Below are positions 1 through 11,204 of a stretch of 64,000 nucleotides of DNA, in pieces. Position 1 is the stretch's first letter. Each line of letters opens with the position of its first letter. Under the pieces are notes generated by a model that worked only from the letters and a program-made list of their open reading frames with translations, was not told the DNA's origin and did not search any database. The stretch is taken from the NCBI RefSeq assembly GCF_000208745.1, contig NC_030856.1:14809351-14873350 (forward strand), read 5' to 3'. A program made the position numbers and the translations under genes. This DNA comes from Theobroma cacao. Taxonomy: Eukaryota > Streptophyta > Magnoliopsida > Malvales > Malvaceae.

Positions 1-584
1 CATGACACATGGCATTTCCTTATTGGTTCAAATTTTAAATATTTGACTTTTAATTCTTTAATTCTCCACCACACATTTCTCATGTTTATCCATTTCCATG
101 ATGAATAAAATCCCTTGGTCTTGACAAGTGCCGAGGTGAAAATTTACCGATTTGCCCCCGAGGTGGTAAAATTACCATTTTACCCTTATACTCCAAATTA
201 TACCGAAATTAAAATGTTTTACTTCTAAACTTCAAATCATACTCCAATAAGTCAAATGGACCAAAAAAAATCTTTTCTAAAAATTTCTATTTTGTCCCCA
301 AGTGGCAAATGACCATTTTGCCCTTGAATAGTGAAAATTTCGGTTTGACTCCAAATTGATCCTCGAACTCCGAATTACCATTTTGAGTCATCCCTGAACT
401 GTGACACTCTTAATTTCACCTTAAAATTCCTATTTGAACTAGTTGAGGCTTAATCGACTTAATGATACCATTAGGGGCAATATCGTCTTTCAACGATTTT
501 CTCAAACTTCCTAAATATGTAACCATTCTATTGAGCATGTAAATGACGTCGTAATTATTTTATAGAACAGGGTTTGACATTACA
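1..584 (-). mobile_element. 5' end of a long Gypsy-like LTR, cut by the window edge
   Basis: Read on the minus strand this starts with TGTAATGTC at 584 and runs in parallel with the first ~600 bases of the LTR at 4927-7945. Shared landmarks are the 'aaaatcgttgaaagacgat' type block, the 'taagcctc(g)aactag' block and the GGCAAA-TGACC-ATTTTGCC palindrome near 290-325. No internal domain is in view, so the Gypsy label rests only on LTR length and form. Whether it is a solo LTR or part of an element cannot be told from this window. Confidence 0.65.
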
Positions 585-940
585 GCGTTCAAACACAAGT
601 TATGGATTTTTATCTGGACATTATAGCAACTTTTATAATTATTTATAGTAATAATAAATGCATAGTTTTCCACTTGTTTCAATTTTTGTAATCTCAATAA
701 TTTATGATGTATATCGTTTTAATCTTTGATATTCTAAAAAGTAATTTATTATTGTTATAACAAAATGATCATTTTGTTAATATTTATGTTAGTGTTAATG
801 AGTCTTAGTCGATGACACGTTTTTGCATCTTAATTGCATATTTCAAAAAAATTTGTTTAATTGTAAAATCAATTAATATTGATTTTTTAATGTTAGACAA
901 TTGTTAACAATCGTTGACTTAAAATTGAGTTATTTTTTAT

Positions 941-1012
941 AATTGAGAAAGGAGAGATTTGAACCTTACTCTTTAGGTAGGGGAATTATGCACCAACCAA
1001 TGAGTCAAGTAT
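941..1012 (-). repeat. tRNA-derived SINE-like remnant (copy 1)
   Basis: On the minus strand the order is TTGACTCATTGGTTGG (A-box-like), a spacer, then AAGGTTCAAATCTCTCC (B-box-like). A second copy with the same layout lies on the plus strand at 8891-8962. Two internal Pol III promoter boxes at tRNA-like spacing in a dispersed repeat suggest a tRNA-related SINE head. It is not a functional tRNA, because no cloverleaf can be drawn. Confidence 0.45.
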
Positions 1013-2389
1013 TCGGGTGCAAAATTGGGTTATTTTAGTTTCTTACTTTTTTGGTAGTTGTATCTTCTTTTTAACTTTTTCGAACATTAAAAGATCAATA
1101 TAGAGATTTTTTATACCGATATTATGGATGCACACTATGTAGTCACTAATACCTTAAGTCTCCTACCTTAATTTTTTTTAAAGGTAAATCTCTTACCTTT
1201 GTTACAAATTAAGACTTTAAATATCGATGGTATTAGAAAAAATTAAAAGTATTTATAAGTCGAATTGGATTTGCCAAAGCTCTCATTTTTAAAAATTGAG
1301 TCTAAATTCGATAGATTTGACCATTTAATTATTATTTTATCCGTTTTCTTGATTGAACCTGAATAAGTTACGTGACCACAGATAAAAAGAGTATGCATGT
1401 AAAACTAATTGATCGTATAAAATATTCTCTTTACATTAATATTATAATTTTTAAATATATTTTAAAATTAAATTTTAATAAAATATAACATTTATTTAAA
1501 AAATAAATCGGATGGAGTTCAAAAGAGACAAGGGCCTAAAGAACTATGCATAAGGTTGACCTCTCGGGGAGTAACCCTACCTTTCCATAGCTAGAAAGAG
1601 TCCATATGATACTTTATTTTCTCTATTAAAACCTAAAATGTTTAGGTCATCATGTCATGTATATATATTTTTTCTTTTAAAAGGAAGTTTTCGTTCTAAG
1701 AATCCAATGTCTATATTGGATAATTAATATGCGAAGTTCTAAATTTTATTAAACAATTTATTGGTCCAAAGAGAATATGCGTCATTATTTAATAAGAATG
1801 AGAAATTTGTATATTACAATTAAATTTAAACTAATTAAAGATTATATATGCTTATTAAAGTTGGTATAATGGCAATCAAGTAAGTAAACATATTAGTAAA
1901 TAGATATCTTTAAATAAAATTGTAAGGGCATGGATCTTGCTTCCATCTATTATTTTTTAATACATTTTTAATTATCATCATTCAAATATAAAAATTTCAT
2001 ATATTATAATTGTGTGATATATATATATATATATTTTTACTTGATAGAAGAGGGATGATTCTTATGATAGAACTCATATTTAATGATTGGATATTCTTGT
2101 TCCATTAAATAGATTCCATTAAGTCAACACGAATAAGTCAATCAAAACCAACATGCATGAATCCAACCATAGTTTTATATCTTAATAGATTAAATTAATA
2201 ACAACGGATACTAAGTATTGAGAAAGAAAAACAACGGCCACTAACTATAATTATTCCTTACTTAAAATTTTATTTCAAATATTTTCTAAAATTATAAGTG
2301 GGCAAAGCGCAAGTTAATACGATATTGAGAGCCTTAATTAAAATAAATCACTTAACATTCTTTTAAGTGCACTCAAGTACTTGATCCAA

Positions 2390-2530
2390 GATTAAATACC
2401 TAAATAAGTTCTTGAACTATATCAAAAAAGTCAATTAAGTTTCGATCTTTTTATTACGCTCAATTAAATCCTTAAACTTTTATTTTGAGTCAAATAAATC
2501 CATCTGACTAGTTGTTGACTAACTTACATT
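2390..2530 (+). repeat. Dispersed repeat, copy 1
   Basis: The series 'aataagttcttgaactatatcaaa ... ttttattacgctcaattaaatcc ... ttttattttgagtcaaataaatcc ... gttgac' recurs with the same order and spacing, inverted, at about 9115-9255. A looser relative appears in PGK intron 1 near 13400-13530. Such text is common in ends of Mutator-like non-autonomous elements, but no terminal repeat or target duplication was found for this copy. Confidence 0.4.
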
Positions 2531-2855
2531 CGTCAATTGTTAAGTTGGCACTTTTAAGTCACATTATCTACTACATAGTAGATTAACGTATCATTTTGAT
2601 GACATCACTATCACGTGGCATTAAATGTTGTTGAATATGAATGGTTCTTTTCCTTTTTTGCCCAGCCATATAGCATAAAATTATTGGCTTAGTGATTTGA
2701 AAAAAAAAAAAAGCTAATTGCTCTTCTTCCTTAATTTAATAGAACAATCATTTTGTACCTAAACAAACTAAATTATCTAATTCCGAATTTAAACCCAAAA
2801 CTTACTAAATCATTTTAGAAACAAAAAAAATCATGTTAGGTAAAAAAAAATAAAA

Positions 2856-3540
2856 GGTCAAATTAGGTAATTAGTCCTTATGCTCTATCAAAATAGTGGA
2901 TTTAATCTCTATACACTAATTTATAAAATTTGAGTTTTTATACTTTCCAAAAGTGACAATGTCGGTCTAATATGTTAAAAATTTTCTGTTATCTATTAAT
3001 ATGGTGTTTGATTGTGTAGATTTGGCATTTTCTTATTAATGTAAAATTGAATATGATGACATGATAATGATGATATGATATTTCAAAAGTAATGAAATAA
3101 TAATGTCGATATGATGTGAACAAGTACTGTCATGGATTTTATAAGTGAGGACATGAAATTATCCAATGTGAACTAATGGTCTTAAACATGATTAGAAAAG
3201 ATAAAAAATAAAAAATACGTATAGATTTTTAGAATTTAAAGAAAGAGTGTTGTGAAACAAAGAAAAATATAATTTTTGTGCTCCATAATTTAAAGCAGTG
3301 AAAACAATATTGTGAAATATATAAAAAAATGTCACGTTATCATTAATTAATCATCATATTCAACATCACTTCAGTGAAAAATACCATGTCAGCATAAATA
3401 ATAAAAAAATTAATACTATTAACAATTGGATTGACATTGTCAATTTTACAAAATACAAGGACTTGATTTTTATAAATTATTGTATAAAAATTAATTCCAC
3501 CACTTTATCAAAGTACATGGACTAATTATATAATTTAACC
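2856..3540. mobile_element. Mutator-type MITE with long terminal inverted repeats
   Basis: The left end (GGTCAAATTAGGTAATTAG) and the reverse complement of the right end (GGTTAAATTATATAATTAG) match. The similarity continues inward for well over 100 bases through the block reading 'agtcc(a/t)t..actttgat(a)aa(a)gtgg'. The element is flanked on both sides by the same 9 bases, AAAATAAAA (2847-2855 and 3541-3549). Long TIRs beginning GG plus a 9-bp duplication are hallmarks of Mutator-like elements. It has no coding capacity, so it is non-autonomous. The duplication is low in complexity, which weakens that evidence a little. Confidence 0.72.
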
Positions 3541-3549
3541 AAAATAAAA

Positions 3550-4126
3550 TTTTTTTAAAATGTTGGATGCTATTCTCTTTCTTGATAAAAAATGAAACTT
3601 CTGTTACTACTATTAATTCTACCTTGGTGATGAAACTGATGGCAGAAATTTGCCAAAATAATTAATTCCTATTTCATAATACCAACTTGGTGAATCTTAC
3701 AAGGCTTTATTGCTAACACCACTAAGAAAACAATTATTCCCACCAAAATTGTGCATAAAGATACTCATTTTTCATTCCTTAGTTTTTGGTAGAGATTGAA
3801 GACAAAAATTATTAACAAAAGTGTTTCTCATGGAACTGTAATTTTTCTTGGGCGTATCAGTCCTCTTGAGAAATAAAGGTTTACATTGCAATTGTGGCAA
3901 TTTGGGGGGTTAAGATTCTGATGGGTGAAACCTAGTTTGTGAGCAGAGCAAAGAAAGTTGGCAAGCAAAAAATTGACATGCTGAATGAATCAAAATGGCA
4001 AGAATCAATCTGGTGGCAAATCGTAATGGAACTTACCTTAGGTTTCAGTTACAACTAATATACAAAAATTTAGAAAAAGAACAACTTACTTCTTCTCCAC
4101 AAATTGGTTCTGGAATTGTTAGATTA
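3550..4126. other. AT-rich intergenic, nothing recognised
   Basis: No reading frame, repeat boundary or RNA gene could be supported in this stretch. Confidence 0.5.
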
Positions 4127-7100
4127 ATAAGCTCAATATGAATAAATTTAAGAGAGAGGTGAATTGGATAGTTTTGAAAATTTTGAAAAACCTTTTAATT
4201 TTTAAGAAGGTAAAGTTCCCTTTTTAATTCAAATGCTCAATTTGAAGATAAACATATTAATTGACCTCTTAATCAATGAAAAAAATTTAAATTTCAAGTA
4301 AAAGTAAGAGTAGAAAAATTGACACAAGTATTTATAGAAGTTAGGCTTCTTTGCCTACATCCTCTCTTTTAGATTCACTAAAAAGTTTACAATCCACTAT
4401 TTGATTAAAGTTCAATATAATGCATTTTATGGATCAAGTATAACCTTTCAATATAATGCCTTTTTATGGTTAAAGCACAACCACTTTACCTTTTCTATTG
4501 GTTAAGGTATAACCACTTAAGTAAATACAATAAGAGGAATATAGGTGTAGCTAATATGCCTCTTAAAGGCTGGATAGAGAATTTGACAGTGTTTAATGAA
4601 GAGATGAAAGTTCAATAAATGCTTGACTAGAGGACTTTAAGAAATCAAGAAGAGTACAATGGGTTTTGAATGAATTCTTGATTGATTCTTCTCTCTTGAT
4701 ATGTGTTTTCAAGTCTTCTAACCTCCATAAATCTTGAAGAAGCCTGTATTTATAGTTGTTGAAGTTTCAAGGATAGTTGGGAGTGCACTTATTATGAAAA
4801 TAGTTGTTCTTTTCTTCATTCAAGGCTTCAACGGTCATATTGTATCGATACATATGTGGATGTATTGATACATTACCTTTTATTTTTGAATTCCCACGGA
4901 GATGTATCGATACATTTGAACTTGCCTGTAAGGGTCTTGATGTTCTGCTTTGTTAAGCCCGACTCTACAATATGTTTATTATGCCATTCTTATATAAGAA
5001 TGCATGTTTGTTTACTTGGGTACCTCGAAAATCGTTAAAGGACGACAATGTGCCAAATGGTACAATTAAGTTGAATTAAGCCTCGAACTAGCCCAAATAG
5101 AGATTTTAAGATGATATCAAGATTTTTAAAACCCCAAAATGACTTAAAATGGTGATTCAGAGTTCAAGGACCAATTTGGAGTCAAATTGAAATTTTCATG
5201 ACCTAGAGGCAAAATGGTCATTTTGCCACCCGAGGTTAAGATGTGAGTGTTGGATGAAATATTTGACTAAGATTGATCATTTGGAATATAATTTGAGTTT
5301 GAGAAGTGAAGAATTTTAATTCTAGCATTTTTCAGAGCATAAGGGTAAAATAGTCATTTGGCCACCCCAGGGGCAAAATTGTAATTTTACACCACCCAAC
5401 ACTTTTCCAGCACATGGATTTTACCCATTATTATCATGGATAATTGAAGGATTTTATGTGGTGGAGAAAGAACACTTAATAGTTAAGAATTTAAAAATGG
5501 ACCAATTGTAAAGTGACCAGTGTCAAGCTTTATTTCTTTATTATTTTCCTTATAAATTAGCACAAAATCAGCCTATTCTTTATTATGGCCGGCCAAAGCA
5601 AGAACAAAGGAAGAAAAGAAAGAACAAGAACCCTAGGGTGAAAATTCAAGAGAAAATTGGTGGATTTCAAGTAATCAAGCAATCAAAGGTAAAATTTCTT
5701 GATTTTGACTTGTGATCTACCTTTCCCATACATTCTTTTGCATTTTCCATGGTTGAATCACAAGATATCATCAAGGATAGTGTGCTGATCAAACCCTAGG
5801 AGAGAGAATTTGATGATGATTTAGATAGATTTTTAAGATATATGAATGTTTTTAATTGTTTATGGTGTTAAGTGTAAGAATTAAGCTTGAAATTCACATA
5901 TTCCTCATGAGTTCATCATTGGCCGAATCTTCCTTGTAGAGTGTTGATGGTGGATTTGATTTTATTTCAAGTGAATTGGTTAGGAAATGATGAATTATGG
6001 TGAGAAAATCAAGTAGGAAAAATCATAGTGTTGATGCACTCACCATGGCCGAAATTCTCAAGAAGAAATGTGAGGATGATTTTGCTAAATTTTATGCTAT
6101 TTGACTTGTGTTTGATGGTTTGGGGAATTGGAAGAAAAATAGAGTTAATTGGAGTTAAATTGGACATATTGGCCAATTAATCGGGTGATAGATCGAATTA
6201 AACCAATACCATTTTATTTAAGTACATAATTGAATTTATATTGAACACCGTATTTAGATAGTTACCTGAGCGTTTCACATCTCATTTCATGCATTAGTAA
6301 AGAGCCTGAAATAGATTTATAATGGCATGACACAGTATATTGAATTATGTGTCGTGTATTGTATATAGGTGGTGAGCTTTTTGGCAAAAGTAAAGAGATA
6401 GTACCCGAGGATCAAGAATCGGAGTACTCGAAATTCGATTTCCATTACAGTGAGTAACCTTATCATCATCTTGATTATCTAAAGTATGTTTTTATCCGAT
6501 TTTGTGATTTTATGGAAAATGAGTTTAAATGGTAAATCTTTATGTTTTATAAGCAAAAATGTGATTAAATGAAATGATTTTATAAAATTGTTTTGAAATT
6601 GAATGATGGTTTTGAAAATGGAGTAATTGAAGGCTAATTGCTGTGTTATAAATCATGGTTTGAATTGAATGGCTTATGATAATATTGGCATGAATGGTTG
6701 GATTTGGTAAATGTGCTGAAAATGTATGAACTGTTGATCTGTCTTGAGAGGCTGTAAAATAAAATAATTGTCATGTCATACTATTGCAAATTTTATTGAA
6801 TTGGTGGGTTATATATTAGTCGCTACAGTGGACGGGTTCCGTGGACCAGCCTATTAAAGGGGCATGGTAACCCTATTATATTCTTACCTCAGTATGAGAA
6901 GCGCAGATAGATAACTCTTGAGGTTAATATTTTAGAGTTCACTTCACGCCAAACTACCATATGAGGGTGAATTCAGCCAACGCCAATGAATGACTATGTT
7001 TTCAAAATAAAAACATGATTTATGCGTACATAACTTTTTAATAGCCTTGGTGGACTCGGTTGGGATAGCCCTCGGTCAACGTATCCCTGATAACTGAGTA

Positions 7101-8392
7101 TGATAATGATTTTGGCACGAGCCAAACTTTTCAGAAATTCATAAGCCATGTTGATTACTTGATTTATATGAATTGATTTTATTTGGTTGAAATGAGCTGA
7201 AAGGTGATGAATTACAGTATGTTAAACTATTTTATCTGTCTCCATTTACTCAGCTTTAGATATTTTAGATAGTATTTGTTTACTCACTGAGATTATATAA
7301 TCTCACCACCCTCCTTTCCACCCATTTTAGGCTCAGGATAGTTGGTAGATAGCTCACTTTGTTGAGGGCTACAGTTGGACTTGTATCCTCAAAAACTGTA
7401 GGTTTACCGCTTTTGATACTTTTGATCTTTCGTGAGCCCACGTGTCACTGTAAATTAAATTTTATGCTTTGGTTATCTGTATTACAATATGTATGAATTT
7501 ATTTAGCTTTTACGCTATAAAAATTATTTACCGGTAACTCTATAAATATTGTTTTATAAGAAAATAGAATATTTTATTAAATATTTTTATTATATTCAAA
7601 TAGTCATAATTTCATTTTAAATGAATGTTTTAGACGTATAAACTTATTTTTGATTATGAATTATGTGTTTTATACTCGCATACTACATTTTTAGCTGGTT
7701 TCGAGATTTTTAAAGAAAAATGACCAAAATGCCCTTGTGAGAAAAAAATTATTTTTCTATTGTTTTGATTTGGAAATAGTTTATAATCTGTCAAAACATG
7801 ATACTTAACAACTGTTGCTCACAGGGGAGGTGCGAAAACTGATATTAAAGCTTTGCGGGGTTCCGGTTGACATTCCGGATCATGAGTGTCGATCGGGATA
7901 CCGCGGCGGTTGTCACGGGCTGGAGAAGAGTACCGGGTCGTGACATGCTTAAAATGTATCGATACATTTGTCTATGTCTCAATTCTTTTGAGACAATAAA
8001 CCTTTCTATTGAAAATGTATCAATACATGTGTGAGATGTATCAATACTTTTGAGTTAGTGAGCAATTTGTCTCAATTCTATCGATACATTTGAAAATGTA
8101 TCGATAGAATGGGTTTGACTTTTTGAATTTTGACTTTGTTGAAGAACATGTATTGATAAATTTTGAAATCTATCGATACTTATCTAAAAATATTGATACA
8201 TGAAAAACATATGTCGATAGATTTGGGCTAGAATGTGTTTTTTAAAACCTTTTTCATTTCTTTTCTTTTTCAAACTCATTTGACATTGTTTGGGAATTTG
8301 AAAACTTTGATACTTCAAATCTTAGATGAATTTGGATCATTTTTTTTGTCATTTCAAAACATAAAGATGATTTGAATACTACAAAGTTAACA
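4127..8392 (-). mobile_element. Copia-type LTR (same family as element D), split by a nested LTR
   Basis: On the minus strand it begins TGTTAACTTTG at 8392 and ends TCTAACA at 4127. Its start and end match the LTR at 59830-61144: TGTTAACTTTG at the start, and 'tcac..ctctctta ... gagctta' near the end. Without the nested LTR (4927-7945) it is about 1.25 kb, close to the 1.3 kb of that relative. It carries an array of ATGTATCGATACAT-type palindromes on both sides of the insertion. No gag follows to the left, and the flanks (ggaat and gcaac) do not clearly match, so it is probably an old solo LTR. Confidence 0.6.
4927..7945 (+). mobile_element. Long solo LTR, Gypsy-like, nested in a Copia LTR
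   Basis: It runs from TGTAAGGGTC to GGGTCGTGACA, 3019 bp. The flanking sequence on each side is the palindrome-rich Copia LTR, so the ends are clear, but no perfect 5-bp duplication is seen (ttgcc against tgctt). Near the 5' end is the palindrome GGCAAAATGGTCATTTTGCC (about 5208-5227). No PBS, polypurine tract or coding domain is present, as expected for a solo LTR. Assignment to Gypsy rests on LTR length and on relatives at 1, 19625, 28049, 29435 and 35622. Confidence 0.7.
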
Positions 8393-8890
8393 GCAACTTA
8401 TTACATCTTTTTAATGGAATTTTGTTTTCAATAGCATCAATCGACTATGAAAATTATGGATTTTATTTTCTACCTTGTTGGATAATTTACTAAATTTTCA
8501 AAAAAAAACCCTAAATCAAGGTTAAAAACTTAATCATGGGGCATGATGGGAAAAAAAAAATAAACACACTATTCGTCAACTTATCATATGGCATAAAAGT
8601 GTGAACTTACTTGTTTTCTCACACATTTTTCTATTAATCATCAAGCATCAAAGAATAAAAAATAAAATACATTTTATTTCGACATTAATATTATTGATAA
8701 ATTATTTTTAGTAAGTTATTATTAAATTATTTTTTAAAAGTTATATTAAATTATTAATATTAGTACACAATAGTTTAATATAATAAGTTATTAATATTCT
8801 ATATATTAATATATTAACATTATTATAGTATAACTTATATTACTAAATTAACTTATATTAATATTAGTATAATATAGTTGCATTTAAGCA

Positions 8891-8962
8891 TTTGACTCAT
8901 TGATTGGTGCATAATCTCTTATCTAAAGAATAAGGTTTGAATCTCCTTTCCCCAATTAAAAA
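8891..8962 (+). repeat. tRNA-derived SINE-like remnant (copy 2)
   Basis: It contains TTGACTCATTGATTGG (A-box-like) and AAGGTTTGAATCTCC (B-box-like), in the same order and spacing as the inverted copy at 941-1012. Both copies are followed by an A/T-rich tail. Confidence 0.45.
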
Positions 8963-9114
8963 AATATTAGTATACTATAGTTTAATAATCTGTATTAGTA
9001 ATTAAATATAATAACTTATTATTCAACTATATATAATGTATTAATGACTTGATGAGATAATGTTAATTTTTTTATATTAATGACTTGATGAATAAATGTT
9101 CCTTTTTTTTTTTG

Positions 9115-9255
9115 ATAATTTACACCACTACTGACTAACTGAGGGAGCTTATTTAATCTAAAATAAAAATTAAAAGGTTGAATTGAATGTAATAAAAAAA
9201 TAAGGGTTTAATTTTTTGATATAATTCAGGGATTTATTTGAATATTTAACCCTGA
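9115..9255 (-). repeat. Dispersed repeat, copy 2
   Basis: The reverse complement follows the order of the copy at 2390-2530: 'caaataaatccctgaattatatcaaa', a 'tttttattacattcaatt' block, a 'ttttattttagattaaataa' block, then the 'agttagtcag' end. Superfamily is unknown. Confidence 0.4.
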
Positions 9256-9658
9256 TTCAATAACATAAATATGTGTTCTTGTTCAAAAATCTAATTTTAA
9301 ATCTGGCTTCCCCATTTAACTAGTCTTATGGAGAGGTAGTATGTTGTTATAAAGTGGAGAAGAGGGAGTAAAACACAGACTCAATAAAAGAAAATTATCT
9401 TATTGGATACCATAATGCTTAATAGATGCCATTTAGACTATCATTGTTAGTTTGTATGTCTATTAACTCAACGTCTTTGATAAAATTACAAGGCAATGTG
9501 AATTAGATTTTCAATTGTTGTAACTTTTAAGGAAAGAATTCATTCAATTTTGTTGGCCTAAAAGGCTGTAATTATAAGCAATAAAAATTCCTTCCTTCCA
9601 AAAAGAGAGCAAAAAAGAGCGTTGGAAATTTATTTAAGCCAGCTGAGCGGTTCCGATT

Positions 9659-9704
9659 ATCCCACATCACCCAACCAGAAGTGCCGCCTAACCTTAATAT
9701 ATAC
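9659..9704 (+). promoter_or_regulatory. USE plus TATA promoter of Pol III type
   Basis: ATCCCACATCA (9659-9669) matches the plant snRNA upstream element, known as RTCCCACATCG, with one change at the end. TTAATATATAC follows at 9694-9704. The gap between them is 24 bases. In plants this short spacing is known to direct RNA polymerase III, as for U6, U3 and MRP RNA, whereas Pol II snRNA genes have about ten more bases. It sits directly upstream of the MRP RNA gene. Confidence 0.82.
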
Positions 9705-9723
9705 AAGCTTCCAGATGACCCCC

Positions 9724-10002
9724 GTAATTAATCACGAGACGGAGTGAATGGGTCATGGTCGATTCTTAAGGCGCGGCCAGACCCAGGAAAGTCCCCGGGC
9801 CCATGTCTGCAGAGATGCAGGCTCGGTAACGAGTTATCTTCGAGTCGAAGGGTCTACTTTGCCCCGTGCAAAGGGGGCTGAGACAAGTGTGGAGCCCTTT
9901 GCCCTCTTCGGCCGAAGTAAAATTTGCCAATGTGCACAGTTATTCACTTGGTCCCTCGTGGACTAACAGAACGGGGCTTACGATCTCGTGATTACCCTTT
10001 TT
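9724..10002 (+). ncRNA. MRP: RNase MRP RNA
   Basis: This RNA is the core of RNase MRP, the nucleolar ribonucleoprotein that cuts pre-rRNA. It carries both universal blocks of the RNase P/MRP family. GGAAAGTCCCCGGG at 9786-9799 is CR-I, and AACAGAACGGGGCTTA at 9965-9980 is CR-V. Their CCCCG and CGGGG parts can pair to form helix P4. The span between them and the total of roughly 275 nt fit plant MRP RNAs. Plant nuclear RNase P is protein-only, so MRP is the natural reading. The start is inferred as about 30 bases from the TATA element and the end from a T5 run. The segment is markedly more GC-rich than its surroundings. A 72-codon open frame inside it is a by-product. Confidence 0.85.
9998..10002 (+). 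terminator. Pol III T5 terminator of the MRP RNA gene
   Basis: A run of five T follows CR-V by about 17 bases, the usual stop signal for RNA polymerase III. Confidence 0.65.
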
Positions 10003-10984
10003 GACAGATTAATAGACTCTAAGTTAGTATAGATGCCCTATTGAATTCAGCAGCAGGGAATTGGGTAGTTTCAAATGCCAAGTCTTTTTGTTTTAAATAA
10101 TACCCACAAATGAACGATATTTTGGTGGAAAATGATGGCGACAAACAAGGATATGCTGGGGACATTTCAGGTGGGCTTCTCATGAGTATGCAATGCAGTC
10201 AATATGACTCGACCAGAACAAAAGCGGGTGGTTACAAGTTTTTTTTTTCTGTGGCTTCAATTTTTGAAGAGAGATTTGTGATCACATTTGCTCTGTCTAT
10301 CTCTTTCTACAGTTGAAATAAAACCACCAAAGTTATTGGCATGGAAAGAGACAGAAAAGCAAAGCAGACGCAGCTGAAACCAGACAAAGTCCAATTTGGA
10401 CAAGCAAAATCTCCAGGCAGCCCAAATGGACCGCCTGTATTTGATACATGCTTCTCATTCCTCTGAAACTTGCACCATTAGTTAGACAGTGCTCCACCCG
10501 AAATATTTTCTGTAACTGTAATGGAATACTTTCTCCGCCTATACATTCAGTTGATGAAAATAAATATATTTGTATTCAGTAATATTTTCATGCTTACAAC
10601 ACCTACTCATACACTCCTTGATTAAAAATTTTGGTTATTTTATAACAAGTCAAACTAAGACAAGTAACAACAAACAAGGCAATCATCCCATTCTTCATGT
10701 TGCGGACCTGTTCACGTCACAGTTTGGCACTACAATGAGATCAATTTCAAATTGTAAGTCTTTGAGATGAAAGTTCCAGTATCTTCATGGAGGAAAACAT
10801 GCGAAAGCATGAATCATGCTTCTTCGTGGTGTGTAACACAAAGAGTTAAAAAAAGAAATGAAAGGGAAAGAAGGAGGCATATTATGATACTGACAGAAGA
10901 GAATTATATAGGAAGGATATCTTGTGATACTTTCAGAACAATATAAGCATAATGCAAGAAAATGGCTTTGATAAAATGAACCGA
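10003..10984. other. Spacer between MRP RNA and PGK, nothing firm
   Basis: No conserved gene is recognised. Short open frames (10110-10316 and 10570-10770) have no known motif. Base composition is more balanced than in the repeat regions, so some may be untranslated or regulatory sequence. Confidence 0.45.
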
Positions 10985-10990
10985 TTTATT
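10985..10990 (-). promoter_or_regulatory. Possible poly(A) signal of PGK
   Basis: AATAAA on the minus strand, about 215 bases after the PGK stop codon. This is a reasonable 3' UTR length, but plant signals are loose and the call is tentative. Confidence 0.35.
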
Positions 10991-11204
10991 CGAAATAGTT
11001 CACAAGGTTCTGCTTGCCCACTCTAAACACTCTTCTAGTAACTTTGGCAAAGGAGCAAGAAAGGAAGAGGAAGAATTGGGCCCTTCTATTGAAGTAATGT
11101 GTACATTTACAACATGAACTCATTTCTTCCTAAAACATTCATTTCTCGATTACAAAACCGGAAAAATAACTAAACAGTGAGGATGGAAAAAAATTGATTT
11201 GATC

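Larger units (their letters stand above)
585..2855. other. AT-rich intergenic stretch
   Basis: No gene is recognised here. It contains a SINE-like remnant (941-1012), a TA run near 2017-2035, and an interspersed repeat at about 2390-2530 whose relative lies on the other strand at about 9115-9255. Long A/T tracts dominate and no reading frame of note is present. Confidence 0.6.
8393..9658. other. AT-rich intergenic with dispersed repeats
   Basis: No gene is seen. It holds the second SINE-like remnant (8891-8962), the second copy of the dispersed repeat (about 9115-9255, minus strand) and long TATTAATAT-rich tracts around 8690-8880. Confidence 0.6.

Noticed and set aside
4856..5038. 60-codon frame
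   Set aside because: It crosses the border between the Copia LTR and the inserted long LTR, so it cannot be a gene.
9748..9966. 72-codon open frame with Arg-rich sequence
   Set aside because: It lies wholly inside the RNase MRP RNA gene and its sequence is explained by the conserved RNA blocks.
10110..10770. Short frames between MRP RNA and PGK
   Set aside because: They are 66-68 codons with no motif, no splice context and ordinary composition.
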